Source of the DNA: Rhizobium aethiopicum | Lineage (GTDB): Bacteria; Pseudomonadota; Alphaproteobacteria; Rhizobiales; Rhizobiaceae | Direction of reading: 5' to 3' | Assembly: GCF_900094625.1 (NCBI RefSeq) | Contig: NZ_FMAJ01000008.1 | Span: 186,001-250,000, forward strand | DNA: 64,000 bases | Shown here: in pieces, positions 9,335-17,453 of the stretch | Numbering within the stretch: position 1 is the first letter of the stretch | Layout: every line of letters starts with the position of its first letter | The notes under the pieces: generated by a model | Database searches by the model: none | Seen by the model: only the letters and a program-made list of their open reading frames with translations | What the model was told of the DNA's origin: nothing | Position numbers and translations under genes: made by a program

Positions 9335-10528
9335 TCACAGGAACAGGCCTTCGCGCATGCTCCGCATGAGATCGGTGATCTTGTCGTCGGGTTTTTCCCA
9401 CAGGATGATGCGCAATTCGACGACGAGATCGCCCCTGCTGCCGTCTTCCCGCGGCAATCCCTCGCCGGCAATCGCGATCGTCTTGTCCGAGCCCGACCAT
9501 GCGGGAACGGTGATGTCCAAGGGCCCGGATGGACCGTCAATGCGTGCCTCGGTGCCGAGAACGGCGTTTTCGATGCTGATCGGCAGCACGGCGTGCAGGT
9601 CGAAACCATCGACGGTGAAGCGCGGATCGGGGGCGATGCGGATGTTGACGACGGCATCGCCGCGCTGCATGCCCGGCAGCTTGAAGCCTTGTCCCTTGAG
9701 CCTGATCTCGTGACCATCGGTCGTGCCGCCCGGCAGCGCGAAGCCGATTTCGCGGCCCTCCGGCAGCGACGCGGTGACCCAGCCGCTCTTCAGCACCTCG
9801 TCGATCGTCACCGTCGCCGTCGTCACCTCGTCCGGCGCTTTTTCCAGGCCGGTATCCTTGGCGCCGGTGAAACGTCGCACCAGCGATGTCAGGATGCTGA
9901 GCGGCAGCGACAGGTTGGCGCCGGCATTATTTGAGGTCTCGCCGGGCTCCTCGCTGGTCTCGGCGGTCTCGCCATCCCCGCGCTTGCCCGCTTCGGCCTG
10001 TGTCTGGCCCTGTGCCTGCTGAGAATGTGTCTGCTGAGAATGCGTCTGCTGGCTGTGGGCCTGCTGCGCGCGGCCCTGCGCCTGGCCGCCCGCCGCAGCG
10101 CGCGCCTGCGCGCCGAAAATGCGTTCGACCATCTCCTCGGCGCCTTCACTGGCGTCGGTCTGTTGTCTCGAGCCATCGCCCGCGGCCTTCTGAGCGGCCC
10201 GGGCAAGCTCTTCCATCACCCGCTCGGCATTGGCCTGCGCCGCCTTGGCGCGGGCCGCAGCCTCGCGCGCGGCCTGACGCTGCTGCATGATCGTCTGTTC
10301 CTGCTTCTTGGCTTCCGCCATCCGCACGGCATTGTCGAACAGGCTGCGCTTGCGCGGGTCTCTCAGTGTCTCATAGGCGCGGCCGATCTCGGCGAAGCGG
10401 GCCGTCGCCGTCGGATCGTCCTGATTGTGGTCGGGATGCGCTGCCTTGGCCATGTTGCGCCAGGCCGCCTTGATCTCGTCCGCCGCCGCGTCGCGCTTGA
10501 CGCCCAGAATTTTGTAAGGATCGCGCAT
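9335..10528 (-). CDS. DnaJ-like co-chaperone with C-terminal DnaJ domain
   Basis: A 397-residue protein. The J domain is at the N-terminus with HPD at 31-33 ('AHPDHNQ'), needed to stimulate the DnaK ATPase. A long charged, Ala- and Gln-rich linker follows, with 'HSQQT' repeats near residues 155-180. The C-terminal substrate-binding domain runs about 240-397. There is no CxxCxGxG zinc finger, so this is a CbpA/DnaJ class II type rather than the main DnaJ. The start is ATG 10528 ('MRDPYKILGV'). It lies about 120 nt upstream of fabI on the same strand. Confidence 0.88.
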   Translation of the reverse strand: MRDPYKILGVKRDAAADEIKAAWRNMAKAAHPDHNQDDPTATARFAEIGRAYETLRDPRKRSLFDNAVRMAEAKKQEQTIMQQRQAAREAAARAKAAQANAERVMEELARAAQKAAGDGSRQQTDASEGAEEMVERIFGAQARAAAGGQAQGRAQQAHSQQTHSQQTHSQQAQGQTQAEAGKRGDGETAETSEEPGETSNNAGANLSLPLSILTSLVRRFTGAKDTGLEKAPDEVTTATVTIDEVLKSGWVTASLPEGREIGFALPGGTTDGHEIRLKGQGFKLPGMQRGDAVVNIRIAPDPRFTVDGFDLHAVLPISIENAVLGTEARIDGPSGPLDITVPAWSGSDKTIAIAGEGLPREDGSRGDLVVELRIILWEKPDDKITDLMRSMREGLFL

Positions 10529-10836
10529 GTCAAAACCGCCGGTGTTGCGATGCGGGCGCCTGTCCTTGCCCGGCATCCCCGCCCAATATCAAAGTCCAAT
10601 ATCAACACGTGAGGCGCCACCGGCCGCAAAGGCGCGGAGAGCCACTCTCAAAGCCGATCGTGCGGCCGAGTTGCTAATCACTTCTTATTTCTGTGGAGCG
10701 ATGGGGAGTGTTTCGCCGCGAATGGTTAGCTCTTTGCTAAGCATCCCGCGTAAGTTGGGCGGCCGTTAACCTGTCGGCGCCCCGAATCGGCCTGCGGGCC
10801 AAATTTCCCGCCGGAAATTAACTTTCCCGCCGGAAA
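10529..10836. other. Intergenic region upstream of the DnaJ-like gene
   Basis: About 308 bp between two minus-strand genes. I find no convincing ORF or RNA gene. It should hold the promoter of the DnaJ-like gene at its low-coordinate end. Its other end holds the tandem 19-bp repeat described separately. Confidence 0.5.
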
Positions 10837-10848
10837 TTAACTTTCCGG
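10805..10848. repeat. Two tandem 19-bp copies with hairpin potential at a stop codon
   Basis: The unit TTCCCGCCGGAAATTAACT occurs at 10805-10823 and 10824-10842. The second copy, with the bases after it, forms a perfect 7-bp hairpin CCGGAAA-ttaac-TTTCCGG (10830-10848). The hairpin loop contains the lipoprotein's TAA stop (10837-10839). It may act in transcription termination on the minus strand. Confidence 0.75.
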
Positions 10849-11295
10849 CTGAAAGCTGAGCAGCTGCCAGTTGCCGCCGCCGACGAGGCAGGTCTTGCCG
10901 TAGAATTTGGCGATGCCGACATAGGAATGCCGTGTCGTGCGGAATTGCCGGCAGACCTGGCCCGATTCGTTGTTTTCGACGATGGTATCGATGACGCCGG
11001 CGCTGCCGGTCGATGCATTTGCCCAGGGCAGCGGCTGGCCTTCGAGCTTGTGCACATCGGCCGAAGTCACGGCATTGCGCACCGTCATCTCATCCGAGAG
11101 CGTGTCGGTGCTGGGTGGCGTCTGGGGCACGGTGCCGGTGGCCACCGACCGGTCGACCTTGGCTTCGCTCAAAAAATCCATGCCGCCCGCAAGGCAGCCG
11201 GAAAGCGACAGCATTGCGGCGCCGACAACCAGGCAGGCGCTGCTGCGTTGCCGCAGGCCCTTTGTATGGCGATGTGACTTTGCTATGACTTCCAC
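10837..11295 (-). CDS. RT0821/Lpp0805-type 17-kDa surface-antigen-like lipoprotein
   Basis: About 152 residues. A positively charged start leads into a lipobox (LSLSGC), so it is predicted to be a lipoprotein. The C-terminal half has the pattern 'PLPWANASTGSAGVI...VCRQFRTT...GKTCLVGGGNWQLL', resembling the 17-kDa surface antigen family. The GTG at 11295 is chosen as start because an upstream in-frame ATG (11382) would overlap the divergent pdxH. The stop lies inside a tandem 19-bp repeat. The cellular role is unknown; the family label is moderate confidence. Confidence 0.75.
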   Translation of the reverse strand: MEVIAKSHRHTKGLRQRSSACLVVGAAMLSLSGCLAGGMDFLSEAKVDRSVATGTVPQTPPSTDTLSDEMTVRNAVTSADVHKLEGQPLPWANASTGSAGVIDTIVENNESGQVCRQFRTTRHSYVGIAKFYGKTCLVGGGNWQLLSFQPES

Positions 11296-11360
11296 CCTGC
11301 ATCCTGTCCAGTTATCAAAAGCTGGGCGAGTTTTGAATAATCCGGGGCATTTGAACCAAT

Positions 11361-11981
11361 ATGTCGGCAAACGAGTTAACAAGCGGTGACTTTACCGAAA
11401 GTGGCGAGCCCTTCAAGCTCTTTGCCGAGTGGCTGAAGGAAGCCGAGGCCTCCGAACCGAACGATCCGAATGCTGTGGCGCTGGCAACGGTCGATGAGGA
11501 TGGTCTTCCCAATGTCCGCATGGTTCTCCTGAAGGGATTCGACGACGACGGTTTCGTCTTCTACACCAATTTCGAGAGCCGGAAAGGCCGCGAAATCTTG
11601 GGACAGAAGAAAGCCGCCATGTGTTTCCACTGGAAAAGCCTGCGCCGTCAGGTGCGGCTGCGCGGGCCGGTCGAGATCGTGAGCGACGCCGAGGCCGACG
11701 CCTATTTCAAGACGCGGGCGCGCGGCAGTCGCATCGGCGCCTGGGCCTCGAAACAATCACGCCCGCTCGAAAGCCGTTTCGCGCTCGAGAAGGCGGTGGC
11801 CGAATATACCGCCCGGTATGCCCTCGGCGATATCCCGCGACCGGCCTATTGGTCGGGCTTCCGGATCCGGCCGACCTCGATCGAATTCTGGAAAGACCAG
11901 AATTTCCGCCTGCACGACCGCATCGAATTCCGCCGCCCGTTGCCGGTCGGGGCGTGGGAAAAGGTGCGGATGTATCCCTAA
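11361..11981 (+). CDS. pdxH: Pyridoxamine/pyridoxine 5'-phosphate oxidase
   Basis: A 206-residue flavoenzyme that oxidises PNP or PMP to pyridoxal 5'-phosphate. FMN- and substrate-binding blocks are evident: 'NVRMVLLKGFDDDGFVFYTN', 'KAAMCFHWKSLRRQVRLRGPVE', 'SRIGAWASKQS' and 'RPAYWSGFRIRPTSIEFW'. It ends in a short RMYP, where many homologues end in RLAP. The length matches the family. It is divergent from the lipoprotein gene (65 bp between starts) and convergent with the deacetylase, 4 bp apart. Confidence 0.95.
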   Translation: MSANELTSGDFTESGEPFKLFAEWLKEAEASEPNDPNAVALATVDEDGLPNVRMVLLKGFDDDGFVFYTNFESRKGREILGQKKAAMCFHWKSLRRQVRLRGPVEIVSDAEADAYFKTRARGSRIGAWASKQSRPLESRFALEKAVAEYTARYALGDIPRPAYWSGFRIRPTSIEFWKDQNFRLHDRIEFRRPLPVGAWEKVRMYP

Positions 11982-11985
11982 TCCT

Positions 11986-13023
11986 CTACCTGCCCATCAG
12001 CTTCAGCGGAATGCCAGAGGCAAGCGCCGAAACGTAGCGTCGCTTCTGGTAGAAGCCGTTCAGCGACATGCGCGGGAGATAGCCGGTTCTGCCCGCCGCC
12101 GGCAGCCCGGGCTGCGTGGTGACGGCGACCGAAAAGCCCAGCCGGCCGGCAATTGCGGCCTCGCGGGTGGTTGCAGCCTGCGGCGTGCCGTAGGGATAGG
12201 CGATCGTGGCGGGACGAATGCCGGTCACCGCCTCGACGTAATCGGCCGAAACTTCCATCTCGATTCGCGCTTCGGCCTCCGGCAGGCGAGCAAGGGCGCG
12301 ATGGCTGATCGTATGGGCGCCAAGTGCGGCGAGCGGATGCCCGGCGAGCCGCTGCAATTGCGCCGGTCCCATCACCAGGTCGCGTACGATATCGGCCGGC
12401 TCGATGCCGATTTCCCGCGCCAGAGTGTCGATGGCGGCGACGGCGCGCGCCTCGTCGAAGCGGTGGATATACCAGGCGAAGCGGTCGAAGGCATCCCATT
12501 GCTGCCTAGGGCTGGTAAGCGCCAGCCGCTCGCTGCCGTGGCCGAAATCGAAGTGGATTTCGCCCGCCTGACGTAGGAGAACGGCGAGCGTTTCCCACCA
12601 GATGCTGTGGGAGCCTTCGGCAAAACCCTTGGTGATGAACACCGTAAATGGCGCCCGATGCCGCTCGAACACCGGCAGCGCATGTTCCATATTGTTGATG
12701 TAGCCGTCGTCGAGCGTAAAGGCCGCAAACGGCCTGCCGCCCTCGGGCTCGGCCAACAGCACCGGCACCTCGTCGAGCCGTACGAAGCGATAGCCGTCGC
12801 GCGTCAGCCGCTGCAGGGCCGCATCGAGAAAATGCGGGGTGATTTCGAGATGCGCGTTCGGCGCGAAGGCCTCGGCTCGCTGTGGGCGGACGTGATGCAG
12901 CGTGAAAATGACGCCGCGCCCGCGCGCCTGCCGCATCAGGCCGGCCACGGCGACCAGCCAGGACGCTTCGAGCCCGGCGCCGATCGCCGCTCTTTTTGCC
13001 AGTCGCTTCAAATTCCCCGTCAT
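11986..13023 (-). CDS. Polysaccharide deacetylase (NodB-homology) family protein
   Basis: A 345-residue carbohydrate esterase 4-like protein. Motif 1 is 'FTLDDGY' (family T[FL]DDG), motif 2 the metal-binding 'GAHTISHRAL' (H-x3-H), and 'AYPYGTP' supplies motif 3. No classical signal peptide is visible, although a hydrophobic stretch near residues 20-32 could be an anchor. It probably removes N- or O-acetyl groups from an envelope polysaccharide, but the substrate is unknown. It is a single gene, divergent from the DD-carboxypeptidase, which also acts on the envelope. Confidence 0.88.
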   Translation of the reverse strand: MTGNLKRLAKRAAIGAGLEASWLVAVAGLMRQARGRGVIFTLHHVRPQRAEAFAPNAHLEITPHFLDAALQRLTRDGYRFVRLDEVPVLLAEPEGGRPFAAFTLDDGYINNMEHALPVFERHRAPFTVFITKGFAEGSHSIWWETLAVLLRQAGEIHFDFGHGSERLALTSPRQQWDAFDRFAWYIHRFDEARAVAAIDTLAREIGIEPADIVRDLVMGPAQLQRLAGHPLAALGAHTISHRALARLPEAEARIEMEVSADYVEAVTGIRPATIAYPYGTPQAATTREAAIAGRLGFSVAVTTQPGLPAAGRTGYLPRMSLNGFYQKRRYVSALASGIPLKLMGR

Positions 13024-13239
13024 GCGCCGCCCATTGCCTTTTGCCGCAAACTAGCAACGGCGGCTTAAGCCTTGCTGAATCCCGATTTCGCACAGCTTCT
13101 TTCATTTTTTGTTAACCAAGATGACGAAAAGGGTAGAAAAATGGTAGGCGTTGCCGCAAAGTCGCGCCAAACTTGCGGCTTCTGTCACATTACGACACAT
13201 GGCCGGCCCATCGAGAGCCAGCGCATCAGGGGGAATTCC

Positions 13240-14523
13240 ATGAGAAAGCTTTTGGCGGCTGTTTTGACCGTGACGCTGGCCGTTTCGGCGCCGCTTGCGG
13301 CTCTTGCCGGCAGCGCCTCGCTGATCCTCGATGCCCGCACCGGCAAAGTCCTCGCCTCCGAAAACGCCGATACGCTGAACCATCCGGCCTCGCTGACGAA
13401 GATGATGACGCTCTATCTCACCTTCGAGGCGCTGAAACGCGGCAAGATCGCCTGGGATACGCCGATCAAAATGTCGAAATACGCGGCCGCCCGGCCACCG
13501 ACCAAGCTTGGCGTCAAGGCGGGCGGCACCATTACGGTGCGCGAGGCGGTCTATGGCATGATCGTCAAATCCGCCAATGACGCCGCTGCCGCCATGGGCG
13601 AAAAGCTTGGCGGCTCGGAGAGCGGCTTTGCCCGGATCATGACGGCCAAGGCTCGCCAGCTCGGCATGAGCCGGACGGTCTTCGCCAATGCCTCGGGCCT
13701 GCCGAACAGCAGCCAGGTGACGACGGCACGCGATATGTCGACGCTCGCCGTGGCGCTGATGAAGAATTACCCCAATGAATACCGCCTGTTCTCGATGGCA
13801 AGCTTCAATTTCCGCGGCAAGACCGTGCGCGGCCACAACAATCTCATGTACCGCTACCAGGGCATGGACGGCATCAAGACGGGATATACCAATGCCTCCG
13901 GCTTCAACCTCGTCAGCGCCGTCAGGGACGGCAACCGCCGCGTCGTCGGCGTCGTGCTCGGTGGCCGCACCGCCCGCAGCCGCGACGCGAAGATGGCCGC
14001 GTTGCTCGACCGCTATCTCGGCCGTGCCTCGTCGTCCGGCGGCGCAAAGCTGGTGGCGAGCGTTGGCGCCAGGGAGCCGGTCGAAGTCGCCTCCGCAGCC
14101 GACGCTTCCGATGTCCCGGTCCCGCTCAACGCGCCGCGTCCGGACGAAGATCTCGCAGCCAGGAGCCTGGCCTATGCCGATGATGCCGTCGTGCCGATGG
14201 AGCGTCCTGTCGCGATGGACGAGATCCTGAACGCCGGCAAGACCGTCAAGGCTTCGGCCGAGAAAACCGACGGAACCTGGCAGATCCAGATTTCGGCGGC
14301 GCCGAGCGCCGACGCGGCGCGCGCGCTTCTCGCCCAGGCGCAGTCGGAAGGCGGCGCGCCGCTTGTTTCCGCCTCACCCCATACCGAAGCGGTCGGGGAG
14401 GGCGCCAATAGGATCTATCGCGCCCGCTTCGTAGGCTTCGCCAGCAGGGACGCCGCCGTTTCGGCCTGTGACGCACTGAAGCAGCGCTCCTATGACTGCA
14501 TGCTGCTGCCCGATCACGGCTGA
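13240..14523 (+). CDS. D-alanyl-D-alanine carboxypeptidase (S11) with C-terminal SPOR domain
   Basis: A 427-residue exported penicillin-binding protein. The signal peptide covers about residues 1-24. The three active-site motifs are intact: S51-L-T-K54, S111-A-N113 and K213-T-G215. It trims the terminal D-Ala of peptidoglycan stem peptides in the periplasm. Residues about 345-427 ('WQIQISAAPSADAARALLAQ...') form a SPOR domain, which in other proteins binds denuded glycan at the septum, so a role at division is likely. The start is ATG 13240 after 'AGGGGGA'. The in-frame codons upstream lack any signal sequence. Confidence 0.93.
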   Translation: MRKLLAAVLTVTLAVSAPLAALAGSASLILDARTGKVLASENADTLNHPASLTKMMTLYLTFEALKRGKIAWDTPIKMSKYAAARPPTKLGVKAGGTITVREAVYGMIVKSANDAAAAMGEKLGGSESGFARIMTAKARQLGMSRTVFANASGLPNSSQVTTARDMSTLAVALMKNYPNEYRLFSMASFNFRGKTVRGHNNLMYRYQGMDGIKTGYTNASGFNLVSAVRDGNRRVVGVVLGGRTARSRDAKMAALLDRYLGRASSSGGAKLVASVGAREPVEVASAADASDVPVPLNAPRPDEDLAARSLAYADDAVVPMERPVAMDEILNAGKTVKASAEKTDGTWQIQISAAPSADAARALLAQAQSEGGAPLVSASPHTEAVGEGANRIYRARFVGFASRDAAVSACDALKQRSYDCMLLPDHG

Positions 14524-14605
14524 TCCGCCGCGACACCACTGCGGCAATTCCTCTGGACAAGCAACGGGAATCAGCGTCTCCTCCATAAACAAAAGGAGAA
14601 CATCC

Positions 14606-14923
14606 ATGTTGCGTCGTCTTGCCGACCAGTTCGAAATCTCATCCTCTGTGCATGTCGCTGCCAACAACATCGAGCGTGACGCCGACTGGTTCCTGTTGAA
14701 GCTGCAGGAGGAGATGGGTGAACTCACTCAGGCATGGAACCGCCTGACCGGCCGCGGCCGCGCCAAGGGCCGCTCTCCCGAAGACATGCAGCGCGACCTC
14801 GCCGACGAGACCGCCGACGTTCTTGGCCATCTTCTGCTGTTTGCCCGCCACAACGATCTCGATCTTGCTGCTGCGATCGAACGGAAGTGGCTGTTTCGGC
14901 CGGCGGGAATGCCGGGCATATGA
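14606..14923 (+). CDS. MazG-like nucleotide pyrophosphohydrolase
   Basis: A 105-residue all-alpha NTP pyrophosphohydrolase-like protein. The metal-binding acidic residues of the MazG fold are visible as 'EEMGEL' (E-E-x-x-E) and 'DETADVLGHLLL' (E-x-x-D). The length fits single-domain MazG-like enzymes that remove noncanonical or excess NTPs. The ATG at 14606 follows 'AAAGGAGAA' at good spacing. It stands alone 82 nt after the carboxypeptidase and converges on pit. The substrate is unknown. Confidence 0.82.
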   Translation: MLRRLADQFEISSSVHVAANNIERDADWFLLKLQEEMGELTQAWNRLTGRGRAKGRSPEDMQRDLADETADVLGHLLLFARHNDLDLAAAIERKWLFRPAGMPGI

Positions 14924-14955
14924 ACCCAGCCCCCATCTGTCAGATCGCGTTGACC

Positions 14956-15969
14956 CTAGTAGCTTTGGCTTAAAAGCGTCACGAGCCAAAACGAAATTGC
15001 CGAAATCATTGCCGCGGCCGGCAGGGTGATAACCCATGCGATCACAATGTTGCCGGCAAGCCCCCATCTGACGGCGGATAAGCGTCTTGCTGCGCCGACA
15101 CCGATGATGGCGCCGGTGATGGTGTGGGTGGTGGAAACGGGGATGCCGAGCCATGTGGCGCCGAACAGCGTCAAGGCGCCGCCCGTTTCGGCGCAGAAGC
15201 CTTGCATCGGGTTCAGCCTGGTGATCTTCGACCCCATCGTATGAACGATGCGCCAGCCGCCGAACAAGGTGCCGAGGGCCATCGCAGCCTGGCACGTAAT
15301 GACCACCCAGAACGGAACATGAAAGCTGTCGCCGAGATAGCCCTGCGAATAGAGAAGCACGGCAATGATGCCCATCGTCTTTTGTGCGTCATTGCCGCCA
15401 TGGCCGAGCGAATAGAGCGACGCCGACACGAATTGCAGGAAGCGAAACGATCGGTCGACGGCGAACGGCGTCTGCCGGATGAATGTCCATGTGACCGCCA
15501 ACACGAGGAGTAAGGCTAGAAGAAACCCGATCATCGGCGACATGACGATTGCGCCGGCGGTCTTGAGGAGACCGCTCCAGACAATCGAGCTCAAGCCTGT
15601 TTTGGCAAGGCCCGCGCCGACCAGGCCGCCGACCAGCGCATGGGAGGAACTGGAGGGGATGCCGAAGAGCCAGGTCACGACATTCCAGACGATGGCGCCG
15701 ATCAAGGCAGCGAAAATCACCTGCGGCGTCACGATCGCCGGATCGATGATGCCGGTGCCGAGCGTCTCCGCCACATGGAGCCCGAAGAACAGGAAGGCGA
15801 TGAAATTGAAAAATGCCGCCCAGAAGACTGCATATTGCGGCCTCAGAACCCGCGTGGACACGATTGTCGCAATCGAATTGGCCGCATCATGCAGGCCATT
15901 GAGAAAATCGAACAACAGGGCGACGCCGATAAGGCCGACGAGGAGCGGAAAAGCGAGAGCAGCATCCAT
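14956..15969 (-). CDS. pit: Low-affinity inorganic phosphate transporter, PiT family
   Basis: A 337-residue inner-membrane protein with about ten hydrophobic helices. It carries both PiT signature repeats: 'GLHDAANSIAT' (25-35) and 'GHGGNDAQKTMG' in the second half. It imports phosphate, probably as a metal-phosphate complex with protons. Its ATG overlaps the DUF47 stop by one base (TGATG), so translation is coupled. In Sinorhizobium meliloti the equivalent orfA-pit pair is the low-affinity system and is repressed by PhoB. The Pho box upstream of the operon fits that. Confidence 0.93.
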   Translation of the reverse strand: MDAALAFPLLVGLIGVALLFDFLNGLHDAANSIATIVSTRVLRPQYAVFWAAFFNFIAFLFFGLHVAETLGTGIIDPAIVTPQVIFAALIGAIVWNVVTWLFGIPSSSSHALVGGLVGAGLAKTGLSSIVWSGLLKTAGAIVMSPMIGFLLALLLVLAVTWTFIRQTPFAVDRSFRFLQFVSASLYSLGHGGNDAQKTMGIIAVLLYSQGYLGDSFHVPFWVVITCQAAMALGTLFGGWRIVHTMGSKITRLNPMQGFCAETGGALTLFGATWLGIPVSTTHTITGAIIGVGAARRLSAVRWGLAGNIVIAWVITLPAAAMISAISFWLVTLLSQSY

Positions 15970-16610
15970 CAGACATTCTCGATCACGATGCCGCTGATCT
16001 CGTTGGCGACGTCCTCGAAACGGTCGACCACCTTCTCCAGCTCGCCGTAGATCTCGCTGCCGATCATGTAGGCCATCGGATTATTCGCGCCATGCCGGCG
16101 AAACAGATCCTTGAGGCCATGCTCGTGCAGCTCGTCGGAGCGGCCCTCAACGCGGGTCACCTGCTCGACGATAGCCGAAAGGCGAGGTGCATTGGCGTTT
16201 ATGCGATCGAGCAACGGAATGGCCTCGGCGATGAGATTGGCGGCCTCGACGACAGTCTTGCCCATCTCCCGCATGCCCGGATCGAAGCTGGTCTGCTCGA
16301 AGAGCCGTATGGTCTTGACGGTCTTGTGCATCATGTCGATCGCATCATCCATGGATTGGATGAGATCCTTGATGTCCCCCCGATCGAACGGCGTGATGAA
16401 GCTTCGCCGGACGGCCTGCATGACTTCACGGGTAATATTGTCGGCCTGATCTTCCAATCGCACGATCGTTTCGCATTGATGCTCAATCTCTGTTCCCGAC
16501 AGCAGCCTGTCCAGAGCCTGTGCGGCGTCGACGATCGTTCTCGAATGCTGCTCGAAAAGCACGAAGAACCGGTCCTCGCGCGGCATCAACTTTCGAAACC
16601 AACCCAGCAT
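15969..16610 (-). CDS. DUF47 (PhoU-like) partner of Pit
   Basis: A 213-residue, highly helical cytosolic protein of the DUF47/PhoU-like family ('DQADNITREVMQAVRRSFITPFDRGDIKDLIQSMDDAIDMMHKT' pattern, split here as a single helix bundle). It almost always accompanies Pit transporters and is thought to regulate them. It corresponds to S. meliloti orfA. The start is ATG 16610 ('MLGWFRKLMPRED') with 'GAGG' upstream; the 13 upstream in-frame codons are not family-like. It is first gene of the operon controlled by the Pho box at 16720. Confidence 0.9.
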   Translation of the reverse strand: MLGWFRKLMPREDRFFVLFEQHSRTIVDAAQALDRLLSGTEIEHQCETIVRLEDQADNITREVMQAVRRSFITPFDRGDIKDLIQSMDDAIDMMHKTVKTIRLFEQTSFDPGMREMGKTVVEAANLIAEAIPLLDRINANAPRLSAIVEQVTRVEGRSDELHEHGLKDLFRRHGANNPMAYMIGSEIYGELEKVVDRFEDVANEISGIVIENV

Positions 16611-16719
16611 GAATACCTCGCGATGTTTGATCTGCGCCATTGACGACAAAGGCAGACCTTGTCCGTTGCAAGCGTCCTAAACCCTATCCCCTTGAAGAGA
16701 TAGGGGCGAATTTGGGTTT

Positions 16720-16737
16720 ATGACAGATTTGTGACAA
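16720..16737 (-). promoter_or_regulatory. Pho box (PhoB binding site)
   Basis: Read on the minus strand, TTGTCACAAATCTGTCAT is two 7-mers related to CTGTCAT separated by four A/T-rich bases, the classic Pho box layout. It lies about 110 nt upstream of the DUF47-pit start. It could also influence the divergent NUDIX gene. The two half-sites together differ from the consensus at about two positions. Confidence 0.75.
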
Positions 16738-16862
16738 TCTCCTTTGGAAGGGACAGCAGCTTGTGGATGGTTGCCGGGCCACCGGCCACCTGCTTGATTC
16801 GTCCTTCGACGCAAGCCCCACGCTTGTCATCCAACAATCGATTTGTCGCTCAGGAGATCAAC

Positions 16863-16925
16863 ATGGCTTTCGGCACCGATGATGGCCGATCCGGCTCGGC
16901 TGAGGTGCATGCCGAAGAAAGCTAG
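16863..16925 (+). CDS. Possible 20-codon leader ORF overlapping the NUDIX start
   Basis: The ATG at 16863 follows 'CAGGAGATCAAC', the best ribosome-binding site in the area. It opens a 20-codon frame ending at TAG 16923-16925, inside the NUDIX gene. The NUDIX ATG at 16909 has only a modest 'GAGG'. This could be a translation-coupling leader, or the remains of an N-terminus moved out of frame. No homologue is claimed. Confidence 0.3.
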   Translation: MAFGTDDGRSGSAEVHAEES

Positions 16926-17406
16926 GTCCTATCTCGGCCGGCTCGCAAGCGCGTCCGAGCAGTTGTTTCGCGGCGAGGGGATCGAGCAGTTTGCGGCGAT
17001 CTGCTACCGAAAGGCCGGCGACAACGCAGTCGAGGTGCTGCTGGTCACATCGCGCGACAGTGGCCGCTGGATCATTCCCAAAGGCTGGCCTATCGGCAAG
17101 CTCGCACCCCATCAGGTGGCGGAACGCGAGGCTTGGGAGGAGGCCGGCGTGAAGGGTAAGGCGAAGAAGCGCCCCTTTGGCTTCTACACCTATATAAAGA
17201 CGCGGGCCGACGGTGAACGCGTTCCCTCGGTCGTTCAGGTTCATCTCTTGAAAGCCGGAAAAATCGAAGAGAAGTTTCCAGAGGAAAAACAGCGAAACAG
17301 CCTGTGGCTCCCCCCGCTCGAAGCCGCTGTTCTCGTGCGCGAGCCCGAGCTGAAAGGCTTGTTGAGGAGGGTCGCAAAAACCGTAGTGAAGCCCCCGAAA
17401 GCCTGA
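16909..17406 (+). CDS. NUDIX hydrolase (DIPP-like)
   Basis: A 165-residue NUDIX protein that would cleave a nucleoside diphosphate linked to another group, or a diphosphoinositol-type substrate. The NUDIX helix is 'GWPIGKLAPHQVAEREAWEEAGV' in positions 58-80. The REAWEEAGV core is intact, but the first Glu of the consensus (G-x5-E) is Leu. That change is also my recollection for alphaproteobacterial 'PKGWP' relatives. The start is ATG 16909. A longer in-frame start at 16879-16882 is possible but has no ribosome-binding site. It is divergent from DUF47-pit. Confidence 0.85.
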   Translation: MPKKARSYLGRLASASEQLFRGEGIEQFAAICYRKAGDNAVEVLLVTSRDSGRWIIPKGWPIGKLAPHQVAEREAWEEAGVKGKAKKRPFGFYTYIKTRADGERVPSVVQVHLLKAGKIEEKFPEEKQRNSLWLPPLEAAVLVREPELKGLLRRVAKTVVKPPKA

Positions 17407-17453
17407 TACCGAACTCCGCCGACCGCTTTCTGGGAACGACACGGTTCTCGTCG

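Noticed and set aside
10015..10075. Short direct repeats suggesting a CRISPR array
   Set aside because: They are in-frame codon repeats in a protein linker, too short and without spacers.
13105..13120. CtrA half-site TTAACCA upstream of the DD-carboxypeptidase
   Set aside because: Single half-site without a partner; expected by chance in intergenic DNA.
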